Below, in pieces: positions 21,654 to 33,109 of a DNA stretch of 64,000 nucleotides (position 1 is its first letter; each line of letters opens with the position of its first letter). Origin of the DNA: Cladosporium sp. IMV 00045 (taxonomy: Eukaryota; Ascomycota; Dothideomycetes; Cladosporiales; Cladosporiaceae); assembly GCA_001931905.2 (NCBI GenBank), contig MSJI02000536.1, positions 1 through 64,000 on the forward strand. The letters are read 5' to 3'. A model generated the notes under the pieces. It ran no database searches and was not told the origin of the DNA. It saw only the letters and a list, made by a program, of their open reading frames with translations. A program made the position numbers and the translations under genes.

Positions 21654-23318
21654 TTACAATGATTTCTTCATTTTCACTCTCATGTCACCTTGCAATCCCA
21701 CAACGACGTTGCCCGAGAACCCGTTCTTCAGCGTTGGAAATCCCTCTGCGCCTTTCCCGACACCTGTGAAACCTTGTCCGGACGGCTTCACAAACTCAAC
21801 GGCGTCGATGTCAAAGTTCAGAAGCAACACAGCCACTGCCCCAAGAACCTCCTGCTTAGCGAAAGTGCGTCCAGGGCACATATAGTGTCCTCCACCAAAA
21901 GGAAAGAATTTGCCATTGAGCCCGGACGTGCTGAATTTCATCTTTCCAGTCTCTGGATCGTCGACAAGGAACCGCGCAGGGTCGAAAGCATCGGGCTTCG
22001 CGAAATGATCCGGGTTTCGATGGGCTAACCAAGATGGTGCCATGATCATCTCATTCTTGTGCACGTTATGCGATCCAATCGTCGCGTCCGCATCGACTTG
22101 GCGGACGATCAGAAGATCGATGTAGACGCGTAGAACTTCGTGAAACATCGAGTTGAGGAGCGGTAGAGTCGCCAAAGTCGGCACATCGATTGAGCTGTCT
22201 TCTCGCTGAGCGGATTTGACTTCGTCCATGACCCAAGAACGAAGTTCAGGAGGATTTGTTGGAGAAAGAATGTGCATCAACATCCAGCCAATTGACGGTA
22301 TCGCGTTGGTCAAGATTCCTCCGAAAAAGATGAGGTCAGCACTCGCTTGCCCTCGCAGGCTCATCTTTTGCTGGGCATAGTATTCATGACGCTTGCGCAT
22401 GACTCTAGCACCAAAGGTGGGCTCCCAGTCCGGATCGTTCTCGACAGCAGGCTCCGCATAACCTGCCTCGAGCCACTTTTCCAGCTTCTCAACCAGTCTA
22501 TCTCTGGCTTCATAGGCCGGTCGCGCGAACGGCCTAGGCGTGCCAAAAAGCATCCCAATAAGACCTTCGTCCCAGGCCCAGAAATCGCTACTGATGTCAG
22601 GAAACATCTCCTCAAGCTTGGAGCCGCCAAGCGATACCACTGAAGTGTGGAACAGCTCTTCACGAATCCATTCGTAGAGATTGATCTCTTTCGCATCTTG
22701 GCTGGTGTCTAGTCTAAGCAGCCGCTCTTGGAAGACTTCCATGAACTTTTTGGTCAAGCTATTGACTGCTGCTGGCGAAAGCAGCAGATTGGAATGAATG
22801 CGCTCGGTTGTCAGCGCCAGTTTAGGATCCAGGTCAGAAGGAAAGGCCTTGAGAGCGTCTTCTTTCGACATGCCCAGGGAGTTTCGTCCCAGCTGCCGGT
22901 CAAGCTCAAAGCGCGTGAGCGCCCGGCTCTTGAACACATTAGAGACGCCATCAGGAGTGAAGACGAAATGAGTTTTCTTGCCATTCAACAAAATCGAGAC
23001 AGCGTTGATACTTCTTTGCCGACATTCTGCAAACAGCCAGCGCCAGTATGTACCGACTTTTTGCGTGGAGAACGAGATGGTAGATCCGAGACCTGGGATG
23101 GCATAAGGTATCACCGGCACCGGTCCAGGTTTGCCTTTCTCAAGGCGTTGGGCTGCGCGAACACGTGCATTGTAATTGCGTGTTGTGCGGAACAGGTTGA
23201 TGAGAAGGACGAGGCTGAGGGTGATGAAGAAGGCTGCTGTAAGCTGTGCCAAGGCAAAGCCTAACCTCTTCTCATTGGTTGAGAAGCTGGCCACAGCTTC
23301 GTTTGCTTGCCCGAACAT
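21654..23318 (-). CDS. Cytochrome P450, CYP7/CYP8-like class
   Basis: Intronless 554-residue protein. An N-terminal membrane anchor lies at about 22-42 (LAQLTAAFFITLSLVLLINLF), followed by a proline-rich hinge KPGPVPVIPYAIPGLGS. The haem-binding loop FPFGGGHYMCPGR carries the cysteine ligand near residue 481. The helix-K motif is EVLR and the downstream FDPARF meander is present. Helix I reads GGILTNAIPSIGW: the usual acid-Thr pair of AGxxT is missing and an Asn-x-Ile-Pro arrangement stands in its place. That is characteristic of the CYP7/CYP8-related group, whose members hydroxylate sterols or rearrange peroxides. Substrate unknown. No terpene or polyketide synthase is present in the window. 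Confidence 0.92.
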   Translation of the reverse strand: MFGQANEAVASFSTNEKRLGFALAQLTAAFFITLSLVLLINLFRTTRNYNARVRAAQRLEKGKPGPVPVIPYAIPGLGSTISFSTQKVGTYWRWLFAECRQRSINAVSILLNGKKTHFVFTPDGVSNVFKSRALTRFELDRQLGRNSLGMSKEDALKAFPSDLDPKLALTTERIHSNLLLSPAAVNSLTKKFMEVFQERLLRLDTSQDAKEINLYEWIREELFHTSVVSLGGSKLEEMFPDISSDFWAWDEGLIGMLFGTPRPFARPAYEARDRLVEKLEKWLEAGYAEPAVENDPDWEPTFGARVMRKRHEYYAQQKMSLRGQASADLIFFGGILTNAIPSIGWMLMHILSPTNPPELRSWVMDEVKSAQREDSSIDVPTLATLPLLNSMFHEVLRVYIDLLIVRQVDADATIGSHNVHKNEMIMAPSWLAHRNPDHFAKPDAFDPARFLVDDPETGKMKFSTSGLNGKFFPFGGGHYMCPGRTFAKQEVLGAVAVLLLNFDIDAVEFVKPSGQGFTGVGKGAEGFPTLKNGFSGNVVVGLQGDMRVKMKKSL

Positions 23319-23651
23319 ATCTCGTTTTATCTTGATGTTTGATTATCGTGGCATTTTCTCATGAGGTGAAGTCAGATATTGAAAGCTAATATAGCCGGTC
23401 AACATATAGTGGAGCCATCACAGTGGGCGAAACTTCATGATGCAATGAACTCAGATATGGGCGGGACGTTTGACAGCCCGAAACCTTAGCGTGGCATCTA
23501 TCCATCTGATCTATCATTTTGCCATTTAATATCTATCTGCGCTCGCATGCTTAATACCATTGCATCATCACATCCAATTCGTAATCCGCTAACGTTATGC
23601 AATCAGCCATGCTCATGATTTCCCTCGTTTTGTTGGCTCTTCGTCAGCTCA
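23319..23651. other. Intergenic region
   Basis: Upstream of the P450 gene and downstream of the phosphoglycerate-mutase-like gene, both on the minus strand. Nothing recognised beyond presumed promoter and 3' end. Confidence 0.4.
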
Positions 23652-24386
23652 CTACAAGTCCATCTCTGTCGAAGTAGGACCGTAGCCACCAGCGGCAGCA
23701 ACGTCCTCCTTCTGGTACAGCCAGCATTCGTCGGTGTCGACAGTCTTAGGATCAAACTCCCAGATCCTGGCTTCAGCGTTCTGCCACATGTATTGCGACG
23801 GGCCAGCCGGGGTACCGGTGATGCGCCTGAGGATATCACCGTGAGCCACAACCACGATGGTCTGCTCAGGCCTCTCCCTCAACCACTGACGGATCCACTT
23901 GGCACGGTTCTGAAGAGACTCATGGTCTGCGGCGTAGAAGCCATGCTTGGAGGTCCACTCAGGCTTCAGGCGTTCGAGGTTGAATCCCTTGAGCTCAGGG
24001 TCGTTCTCAACGACCTCTTTCGGGCTGCCGGTGTCGCAAGGGTGAGCATTGCACTCCTGGGCTTCGGGGAGACAGATGACGTTCTCAACACCAAGTCTCT
24101 CGACAGCGGGACCCCAAGCCAACTTGGTAGTCTGGAGAGTGCGCTTCAGGGGAGAAGAGACAACGACTTCGGCTTCTTTCTGGAGTTGGGCCACCTGGGG
24201 TGCCATAGCTGCGGCCTGCTTCTTGCCCAGGGGCGTCAGAGGCGCATCGGGGACTTGAGATCTGTCAGCAATTGGTGTTCTGTCATGTGGCGATTCGCCG
24301 GTGGTTGACTGACTAGTGTAATCCAGACCGACATTGTGTTCGGCCTGGGCGTGGCGGGTAAGAATGATGCGGGAGTTGGGTGCCAT
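23652..24386 (-). CDS. Histidine phosphatase / phosphoglycerate mutase-like protein
   Basis: Exons 24314-24386 and 23652-24253 give 224 residues. The 60-base intron (24254-24313) has a GTCAGT donor, a GCTGAC branch and an AAG acceptor. It contains no stop and is a multiple of three, so unspliced reading inserts 20 false residues. Splicing yields the conserved LDYTIPDAPLTPLGKKQ. The histidine-phosphatase core is present: RHAQAEHN at about 10-17 with the phosphorylated histidine, SSPLKRTLQT, and the second histidine in VVVAHGDILRR. An open frame extends 66 codons upstream of the ATG at 24386, but MAPNSRIILTRH is the normal start for this fungal family. Cytosolic phosphatase or mutase; substrate unknown. 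Confidence 0.85.
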   Translation of the reverse strand: MAPNSRIILTRHAQAEHNVGLDYTSQSTTGESPHDRTPIADRSQVPDAPLTPLGKKQAAAMAPQVAQLQKEAEVVVSSPLKRTLQTTKLAWGPAVERLGVENVICLPEAQECNAHPCDTGSPKEVVENDPELKGFNLERLKPEWTSKHGFYAADHESLQNRAKWIRQWLRERPEQTIVVVAHGDILRRITGTPAGPSQYMWQNAEARIWEFDPKTVDTDECWLYQKEDVAAAGGYGPTSTEMDL

Positions 24387-24930
24387 GATTTCTCTGTGTG
24401 TCGAAAAGCTGTTAGAAAAGAACTGAAGGCGTAGGATATATTGGTCTATTTGACTGCGGTATGATTGTTTGCTCACCGTGCCTGACTCAGCCTGAGGCTT
24501 GAGAGACCGGCGGCTTGGCGTTTTCAAATGGACTTTTTGTTGAAGCGGAAGAAATCGCAAAAGCGCCACAGGGTCCGCCTTCACTCCGTCATCGCTTTAT
24601 CCGGCAAGAGCGAATGTAACTCTGTATCCCTCCGTACCAACAACTTTGTTTTCTCAACCCACGTGGGATCTTCTTATGGGAGCATAAACCCTTCTTTATC
24701 TCTCTTCTAGCATTGAAACGTATACCAACAATAATGCACAGCACGCAACTCTATTCACAATTACAGACATAGAGCTGCAGCATTACTGACAAAGGCAGCA
24801 AATCGCTCGTACAACGCTTGCGTTGATTATCCTGGCATCAAAGAATCTGGTATTCTTCATGAGCATCGAAACTGACTAATCTAGACGATCAAGACTGTTG
24901 GCTATCTAGCAATTCATTCTGCCAGATCCT
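24387..24930. other. Intergenic region
   Basis: Promoter side of the phosphoglycerate-mutase-like gene and 3' side of the permease gene. No other feature recognised. Confidence 0.4.
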
Positions 24931-27060
24931 TCACAGGATTTTATTTCCATTGGCATCGTGTTCTGCGTCCCATCGTTCAAGCTCGCTGTCTGGCACTTTG
25001 ACGAGCTTGTGAGTGACGGCACCATCTTCCTGGTAGACGATACGCTGCTGGCGGATAGCATATCCCTTCCACTTCGGGATCAAGTAAATCCAGAAGACAT
25101 AGTACACTCCGCAAAGGAGAATGCTGGACATTCGTTAGCTGGCGCGGGCGAGAAAAGGCTCTCGATCACTTACATTCCAATACCGGCCACGCAATAAGTC
25201 GCGTACCAGAAGCTCACAGAACCTCCGGTGGCACCGTCCTCTGGAGGAACCCAAGGCATGATAAGCAGCAGAAGCTTCACCAAAATGAATAAACCGATGG
25301 CGACATCCCAAGCCTTGAACTCAGAGCGCCCGATTCCAAGCTTGCTTCGTTGGCGTCTGATCAGGTAAATTCCGACCGCCATCAAGAAAAAAAAGACTGA
25401 TTCAGGGTAATTCTGGAGTTCGACCACTGGAAGTCCATGTCAGCACATTTTCAGATGGCTCTTTCTAGGTTCATACGCACCAAAATCGAACGCATCACCG
25501 GCAGGTGGAGCCACGATCATCAACACGGTCATTGCCCATTTCAAGACATAAGGTCCAATCGGAGTGCCAAAAGGTTTGGTGGTGACCCAAAATTTGGGAT
25601 ATGGCAGGACACCCTGCCTTCCAATTTCACGAATGACTCTTGACTGGCCAATCAGAACCGTGACCAGGTTGCCAAAGGCTGACAAGATGACCAGCATGTT
25701 CAGACCCCGCGCAGCTTGCGAACCGAACACGGCGGCGAAGAAAAGACTTGCAGTCGTAGTATTCGCAGTCAAAATGTCCTCTCTCGGTACTGTTCCACTG
25801 GCGTTAATCGAACTGGTCACCTAGAATCCAGAAAGCTTGAGTAACGCACCCGCTGCGAAGTATGCGATGTTGCAGAGCATGTATAACACCGCGGTGAGAG
25901 TCAAGGCTGTGGGCGCAGCCTTCTTGATGGTCTTGATCGGGTCCTGCAGGTCGGAACTTGTCAACGATACTGTTTCCTTGCGCTTTGGAGGGGCATGCAA
26001 GTACCCTGATTTCGTTCATCACGTTGAAGCAGTTTTGGAACCCCTGATAAGAGAAAGTAATTCTAACAAGGGCCGACACCAGACCATTGGCATCGGTTCT
26101 GGTGCCAAAGAATGCATCCCGGAAGTTTGCACTTGGATCAGCAACCGAGGTGTGGCCTCCGAGGACTATCAAACCGGTCAAGCTGATGCTGTTTGATCAT
26201 TGTCAGTATCTTGCTTTCTTGGAAGGCTTACTATACTCACAAGAACAGTGTGGTAACCTTGATGGCGCCGATGACGTCCGAGAAGAGAAGGGATAAACGG
26301 TTGCTGGTAACGCCCACTGTGTCTTTGTTAAAACCGTTCTTCCCATTGCTGCGGCTTTAGAAGGCTTACAAATGACTGCAGCAGTATAACCCGCAATAGC
26401 AACACCCTTAGACTCCCAATCAGTTGGAGTACGATCCGCCATACGGAAGATGTACGTTGAGAAGACTGCATTCCAATTAGCCTGGTGCCCTTGTTGTGGG
26501 CCAGTTTTTCTTGATGACATACCAATGGCGTTGCTGCTACTGAATGACAGGATCACTGATTGTACAGCGAACGCGACCGGAAAGAAGTATTTCGGACGAG
26601 GATAGGCCTGCTCAAGATAGACGACCTCACCACCCGAGCGAGAGGGGAAGTACGACGCCAACTCCAAGTACACCGCGAGACCGGCCATTGAGACCACGTA
26701 ACCAATGAACCAGTAGAAGAGCGAAACGCCCACAGAGCCAACACCATCAAGAATTGATCCGGCTGCGATCGACATTAGCTCTGGCTGTGCTGATGACTGA
26801 CGAGATCTATACGCACGTGTTGAGAAGACACCGGTTCCGATCATTTGGCCAATGTTGAGAAACACGATGGTGTACCATTGCACTCGTGTGCCCAGCGGCG
26901 AGTGAGCTTCAACCGGTGCTCCACTGGCCTCCTGGTATGTCGCTGCACCGCCATTCTCTCCTAATTCAGCGACGAACTCCAGGTTGCCAGTTCTCAAGGC
27001 GGTTTCTCCGGTAGGAGAAAGTGTCCGGGCCGTGACATTGTTCTTTTCGTTGTCCGCCAT
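24931..27060 (-). CDS. APC-family amino acid permease (methionine-permease-like)
   Basis: Nine exons on the minus strand: 26817-27060, 26523-26762, 26370-26465, 26241-26322, 26005-26188, 25850-25943, 25481-25789, 25174-25426 and 24931-25123. They join to 564 residues, and every junction keeps the frame. Early helices carry NIGQMIGTGVFSTPGSIL, the substrate-binding region of APC transporters. Then come the fungal MUP-type signature LASYFPSRSGGEVVYLEQAYPRPKYFFPVAFA, later NEIRDPIKTIKKA, and REDILTANTTTASLFFAAVFG. About twelve membrane segments are expected. This is a plasma-membrane amino-acid/proton symporter by family; the exact substrate is not readable. The introns are dense and short (47-61 bases). 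The second exon-C/exon-D junction (26323-26369) is the least certain, because the sequence there departs from the usual CVVFNTRWSLRLSN region. Confidence 0.88.
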
Positions 27061-27693
27061 ACTCCCGTTCGATGGATCGAGTTCTAGAACGATGCCTCGA
27101 AAGAGTTTCAACAGTGAGGATTGACGACGATCAGCCGTCGCAGTGACACGCGCAAGGACCTAGCCTTATAGTTTAGATACTGCTGCTATCTCGGTGGCTT
27201 CCAATTTGATGCAGCGCAACAAGCGACGCACGCAAAAGGGCCTAGGCTATTGTCGCATGCTGGGCAAATTGACGCCATGGTTGGCCATAAATATCGACAC
27301 CTACAGTGCTATCGCATGGCGACACAACTGACCAACCAAGCGTTGTAGTTGCGATGGTCAGAAGGCGGAAAGACTTGGCGGAAATTGCACGCCATCGGGG
27401 CGATACAGCACGTCTTAATCGCGTGTGACAAGGACGCAGCATATTAGCGTTTATCACCTGCTGTGTTTGGCAATATTGATGTTGCGCAATATGCAGCGTA
27501 GCATCGCTAAAGTCTTAAGCCGGCTTGGAATGTCTTGAGCTGCTTTCTACCGTTGTCTTTTGTTGAAGAAGCGGCTGTCACATTCGGAATAACGTGACAA
27601 CGTAAATATCATTGACGAATTTCACTGGCCAGATTGTTCGGTAGGAAAATTCTAATTTGACATAGAGACGATTGAAAAAATCCCGCAAATCCT
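27061..27693. other. Intergenic region
   Basis: Promoter side of the permease and 3' side of the AAA ATPase gene, both on the minus strand. No gene seen. Confidence 0.4.
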
Positions 27694-30499
27694 TCAATCC
27701 AGCCCAGCCTGCCTTTGTCGCTTGTGCCAATCCCTCTTCTGCCCTTTCAGATCGTTCGTGAATTTCTGCACGTAATCGACAACATCCTTGATGTGCTCCA
27801 AAGTCATCATGCTGCCTTTCCGACCTTTGGCATGGCTCATTGCGCATCCGACTATGTTGCGAATCTGCCTGCCATCGAATTCCTTCTCGTGAAATTCTTC
27901 GCTCTCTCCGTATTCCTCGATTTTCTTGTACTCGTGTTGGCTGATCAATTGCTTGTCGTGGTACTGGTCAACGAAGCTCATGAGGATTCTAGACATCTGT
28001 TCCGACTTCAGCTTGTCGTAGTGCAATGCGATGTGGACGCGCGACTGCACTGCCACGTCGAATTGCGCGATTTGGTTGGTTGTGAGGAAGAGTATCCCAC
28101 GGTAGTATTCGAGAACTCGCAGAAACACTGTCTTGTGTTAATCACAGATCAATCCTCACCCTTGGCTGTCGCAGCTCTTACCTGATACCAGCGCGCTCCC
28201 TTCAGCTGATGGGCCAGAATAGCCACCGCCATTTCTGTTCTGCAGAAACACGTCTGCTTCATCGCTGTCATTGATTGGTCAGTACTCAAGCTAAACACGA
28301 TAATCTTTTGAACGCCTTGCTACTTACATCAATAGGATAGCCCTCCATGTTGTCGCAAGATTGAACAGGGTCTGCAGGTTCGATTCGACTTCTTTCGCAT
28401 TGGTGCCGACGTTCGCCACGCCAATTGACAACAACGGTTTCCGGGCCGCTCGCGCAATGATTTGCGCTACTAGATCAGCCAAATCGTCGTTGTCCAAGAG
28501 ATTTGAAGGCGACATACCCGTCGAAGTCTTACCCACACCAGGCTCACCATAGAGCAGGAAAACCAAGCCTTCGCCCTTGCCAGCTACGATGTCCCTCAGC
28601 TCCAATTGACCATGGTTGCGGACAAGGCCCATCAAGAACTCTTTCTTCTTCTTGCCCTTGTCTTTCCCCGCCAGGTGCAAGTTTTCTAGGACCTTCTCAT
28701 AGCGCTCCTCCTCGGCGACTTCCAATTTGTTGACGTCGAGTTGTGCCCATTGCTTTTCTTGCAAGACATAGCCAAGAACTCGCGGTGGGCATAGCATGAG
28801 CTGGAAAGGCTCCCATTTGCTATCCTGGACCTTTCCAAGCTCATCGTAATGAGGTTTGAAGAGATCCTTGAGCTTCCCGTTCTTGCTGCAGTCTTGACAT
28901 TCGCAGTCGTGTGGAACGTCTACGACCGAAAGATCCCCCATGCGAGAAGTGTCAGGGCCGTAGCGTGAGTATGACATGAAGTCAACCATAACGTTGCTAT
29001 TCTTCAATGGAAGGGTCTTTTGTTGTTTTTCCGCGGTGGTCGAATTTGCTCTGTTGCGTTCAGAAAGCTCGTCATCGATGTCCACCTGTACATTATCAGC
29101 TTTAATCGTTCAATAAGCATTCAAAGTATCACCTAGCTTACCTCCAACTGCTGAGGGACGCCGACTCCACGAAAGCCGCTCTGCTCATAGATGGCGTCTC
29201 CTGTGTACTGGAACATTCGGTTGCCTTCGGTGGCATTGCAAAACTTCCTGAACCGCTCGCCACGCTCCAATAGTAGTTTCTCAATTTCGCTGCGCTTCGT
29301 GGCTTCCATGGCGCTAATTGGATAGTACGGAAGCGAGGTGACAGGTTTCGGTCCCTCAAAGTACTTGAAGCTCACCCAGACTGAACGGCGCCGAAAGTGC
29401 TCACCATCGTGGTCGTACATCAAACATCGTAGATACCAAGGCCAAATTTTCCTCTGGCGTCCTTCGGTTCGAATGGGCCAAGGCCAGTAGTTATCCTCAA
29501 CGATAAAAATCTGGTGACTCTGATCTTGATTCGGACGATTCTTCATGAACGGTTGGCCGTAGATCACTTCTCCTGGTGGGAAAATAGTCCAGAGAGTGTC
29601 GAACGTAACGTCTATTCAGCTGTCAGATTGCTGAGACTTATCAATCCCGCAGAAATCAACCATCTACTTACTTTCTTGTTTGTTGAGATCGTCCCGCGCC
29701 TTGAGGTAGGAACCCAGCTTGACATCACCAGACTCCTTCTGGATCTCCTTCAGGACATCTTGGAGCTCGGACCTTGCTTGTGGGTCTTCGCTTTCAGATG
29801 GTTCGGCGAGACTGGCCTTCCACAGAAGATCCCAATTCAGGATGATGTACTCGTATGGAGATGTTAAAGTCAATCGATCTCCGATATGTTGGACTCCAGG
29901 ATAGTGTGGAAGCAGTGTTTTCAGCAGCTTGCAAAGACCTTTGCTTCGTATCTCAAGTTCTCCGTAGTTTTCCTCATGGGCGTAAATCAATCGTAATTCG
30001 ATAGGATGGTCGTTGGAGTCCTTCCCAGAATTTGGTTCGCTGTATTTGCGTTCACCATTTTCAACTCGAGCAATGCGCACTCGCACACGACTGGTTGAGG
30101 CAGGCTTGTCTTCCGATTTGTCGGTGTCCTCGCCGGATTTGACAGGAGTCTTGAACAACATGTCAGCTGCTTCTTCAAAGCTGTGTCTGGCCTGAGTATA
30201 CCTCTTTGCTCGCCTCTGTAGGCGAAGTCGCTGATTCGGGCTTCAGTTTGAGGGCGGCATACTTTTGCTCCAGCTCAGCGAATCTTTTCTCCAACAAGTT
30301 AAATTTTTCTTCCAAAGACAGCTTTGTCCCGTGTCAGCACAACCTCGCATGTGTTTGCGGATATGTTCTTCTCGGGAATGAAACTTGCCTTCAAGTTGCC
30401 ATCGACAGACTTGAGCTCAGACGACGTCGTCTCGTTTGCTTGAGTGCCAATTTCATCTTGCTTGCTGCCACCTCCTTTGATCTCGGTGTCCAGTGTCAT
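27694..30499 (-). CDS. AAA ATPase with DUF7025-type N-terminal region
   Basis: Eight exons: 30389-30499, 30202-30321, 29672-30149, 29142-29611, 28518-29085, 28328-28469, 28182-28264 and 27694-28127; 801 residues. The first intron (30322-30388) begins GCAAGT after AAG, a GC-AG intron with otherwise ideal consensus. The fifth (28470-28517) is 48 bases, in frame and stop-free. The protein has a coiled-coil-prone segment EEKFNLLEKRFAELEQKY, then the fungal region with TFDTLWTIFPPGEVIYGQP at about 237-255. A single AAA module follows: Walker A GEPGVGKT near 575, Walker B LLIDEADVF near 628, LFLTTNQIAQFDVAVQSR as sensor 1 and arginine-finger region, and RQIRNIVGCA as sensor 2. Family members are widespread in filamentous fungi and their function is unknown. 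It is divergent from the STAND-related gene at 31604. Confidence 0.88.
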
Positions 30500-31603
30500 G
30501 TTCAGGACAATCCAGTGCAATAACAGCTTGCTTGACACATGCGGCTGCCTTCTCGGCGCCGCAGACTTACATCTTATAATGCTACCGTAACGCGACTCGA
30601 GGTACCATCGGCGCGATTCTGACTGAGGGCTGCATAAGATTGGTGGCAGATGTACATTGTCGCTTATGCAGGCTTTACTGCCGAGCTGAGGCTAAGGTCA
30701 AGGACAGACAATCACATGTCGCAGGGTAGTGAACGATATACTGGACATGAGCATATCCTGATGGAACTCGGTGCAACATGCCGATCAGCTGCGCTTGGTG
30801 GTAAAGACTCACTTCTATCCGAAAAAAATCATATTTAAACTGTTTAGACATCCTGGCGACGCGAAGTTGATGCCACTGGCCAAGCGAGAGGCGACAGGCG
30901 ATGGTGGCGGTCATACCTGAAGGTACTATAGACAGCGTAAATGAGCTAGCATACCACCACGCGTTCTTGCATTCAGGCTAGTCTTGAGTATGTATCGGGT
31001 CATCTTGATAAGTTGTGGTGCCTTTTAGGACTGAACGAAGGAGCGAGATGTGTGTTTCAAAAATGTATGTATCTTTGCGTGCTGGAAACCACGAACATCG
31101 TGACTTGCAGTACAGAATCGACGTTGGCATGGCCCCCCTTTGTCGCCACCTCTGCAGAAAGGCGTTAATGATTGATCGTGGTCCCGCCTACCCATGTGCC
31201 AACAACGATACGGCGCCTGTCCTCGTGATACTCGCATATGCATCATGTGCCACACCTAGCTGCCTAGATGGCATGAGCCGCCCTCGCCGCCGTAAGACGG
31301 CTGCTCAGCTCTAACAGGATAAAATCCCACGAGGCTGTGGCCAGTGTTGGCCGACATGCATATACGACGGATTCACAATGTGGTGACTTGCTACGTATAG
31401 CAATGAGTGTTCGTGAGCGCGCGAGTTCGCTCTTCTTGCGCCCTCGACGTGCACACATGACGCTACTCAATAAAGTGCACTCTGACCAACCATGCGCTCA
31501 GAGATCTCATTTCCTCTTGTGCCACTCAACCTCGATGATTTTCCAGATCATGAAAGGCAAGGCCATACTAGGTCTATCATACACTCGCTGCTTTGGCTAA
31601 TTC
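30500..31603. other. Divergent intergenic region
   Basis: Shared upstream region of the AAA ATPase (minus) and the STAND-related gene (plus). Only short open frames, no recognisable gene. Confidence 0.4.
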
Positions 31604-33109
31604 ATGAACAGAGTGTACATACAGGATGTCTCCAGCAATCAGGCGAATTTCGAGAAAATGCTGGAAGTACGAAAGGACCTTCCGGCAAATGTGCGCCTAT
31701 GTTTCAATCACAACTCCGTTCACGACTCTTCTGAATACTGGCTCAAAGCCGCAGGAAGCTCAATAACCAAGTACGACCAGCAGCGCCAAAAGGGCTGGAG
31801 AGACTGGGCCAGATCCGCAGAATCGGCCGCTGCAGCTGCAGGGAACTTCATGAAAGGCTTTGAGCCGTTGCTGGCTGTCATAGCCAACACGGCACCAGAA
31901 GTTGGCGCAGCGATCGGAATCATCAGTGGCTTCTTTGCTGTCGCTGCAGCGAGGTCAAGGACAAATGACCTGGTGACTTCACAAATGGCCACAATCATGG
32001 ACCGCCTACCAGGCTTGCAAAGGCTGGAGTCAATATATTCTGAGATCGACAAAGATCAGGCCCATCTTCGTAGGAAGATAACTCTGGCCTACTATAGCGT
32101 TGTCGACTTCGCCATTGCCGCAACAAGGTACTATCTGAGATCGGGTCTGAAGAGGTGGTGGATTGCCATTTCGGATCCAGACTTGTTCACCGAAGCCTCA
32201 CAGAAAGTTCAGACGCACTTCGAGCAAGTCCGGTCAAAAAGTGAAGAGCTGCTCGTTTGGACTGTCCATGATGTTCGTCGGAAGCTACAGCACGATATTG
32301 AAGAAAAGAACATCATGATTGTCAAAACCCTACTTGGATTATCTCATTGGTCCTCAAAGGATCAAGAGAAGAGGCTCAAGCAACACAAAAAGGAACTCTC
32401 TTACGAGGAAAAGTCCGCCGGTCTACTTGACTGGATGAGCAGTGTCAAAGTGCACGAATTTCGCCGGAAGAAGGTCTTTGCTGATTGGGAATCGTGCTCC
32501 GGATCAGAAATGCTCATTTTGTTAGCTGGCACCGATTTGCGCCTTGGTCCAGATCTACATTGCTGGATGTCTCCCGTAGCTTTGACCATCATCAATGAGC
32601 TTTCTGGAGATTCTCTGACTGGCTCAGCCAAGGGCCATCTCTTCGGATACGAGCTCGTCTTCTGCATCCTAGACCCTGAAACTCGCACCAGCGTCCACGA
32701 TCTAGCATCAGAGGTTCTCCTTGGACTCCTGGGTGCACAGAAATTATTCGAACTTCCAGATCTTTGTGCCAAGTTGGAAACATGCCGGATTGTACGACAA
32801 ACAGGTTCTGAAAGAGAGAAGAAGAAAGCGTTGAAAGCCGCATGCGCAACTGTGGCAGGCCTTCTCGCGCCAGGGTTGAAAGTCTGTCTTGTCATTGATC
32901 GGATAGATCGCTGCAAGGAGCAAACAGTCATTTTCGAAATCCTAGTCGATATTCTGGCAATCTGCAATGCGAATGGATGCTGCCTGAAGATTCTTACAGT
33001 CGCGAATGCGACATATTGGGACCTTAATCCTGATCGAGAGAAGGACTTAGCGAGACAACCAGCGGTGCAGCTGTTTACAGCAACGCGAGGTTTACCTATG
33101 GCTTTATGA
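31604..33109 (+). CDS. STAND-related fungal protein without a P-loop
   Basis: Intronless 501-residue protein. The N-terminal region (about 55-190) contains GWRDWARSAESAAAAAGNFMKGF, PEVGAAIGIISGFFAVAAARS and YYSVVDFAIAATRYYLRS. It resembles the helical N-terminal domain (DUF7708-like) found in front of NACHT modules in fungal STAND proteins. The C-terminal half has CLVIDRIDRC, like a Walker B/sensor strand, but I see no GxxxxGK[ST] P-loop before it and no repeat domain after it. It may be a truncated or nucleotide-independent relative, or a specialised family. The C-terminus ends cleanly at a stop. Function unknown; a heterokaryon-incompatibility or defence role would be inference. Confidence 0.6.
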   Translation: MNRVYIQDVSSNQANFEKMLEVRKDLPANVRLCFNHNSVHDSSEYWLKAAGSSITKYDQQRQKGWRDWARSAESAAAAAGNFMKGFEPLLAVIANTAPEVGAAIGIISGFFAVAAARSRTNDLVTSQMATIMDRLPGLQRLESIYSEIDKDQAHLRRKITLAYYSVVDFAIAATRYYLRSGLKRWWIAISDPDLFTEASQKVQTHFEQVRSKSEELLVWTVHDVRRKLQHDIEEKNIMIVKTLLGLSHWSSKDQEKRLKQHKKELSYEEKSAGLLDWMSSVKVHEFRRKKVFADWESCSGSEMLILLAGTDLRLGPDLHCWMSPVALTIINELSGDSLTGSAKGHLFGYELVFCILDPETRTSVHDLASEVLLGLLGAQKLFELPDLCAKLETCRIVRQTGSEREKKKALKAACATVAGLLAPGLKVCLVIDRIDRCKEQTVIFEILVDILAICNANGCCLKILTVANATYWDLNPDREKDLARQPAVQLFTATRGLPMAL

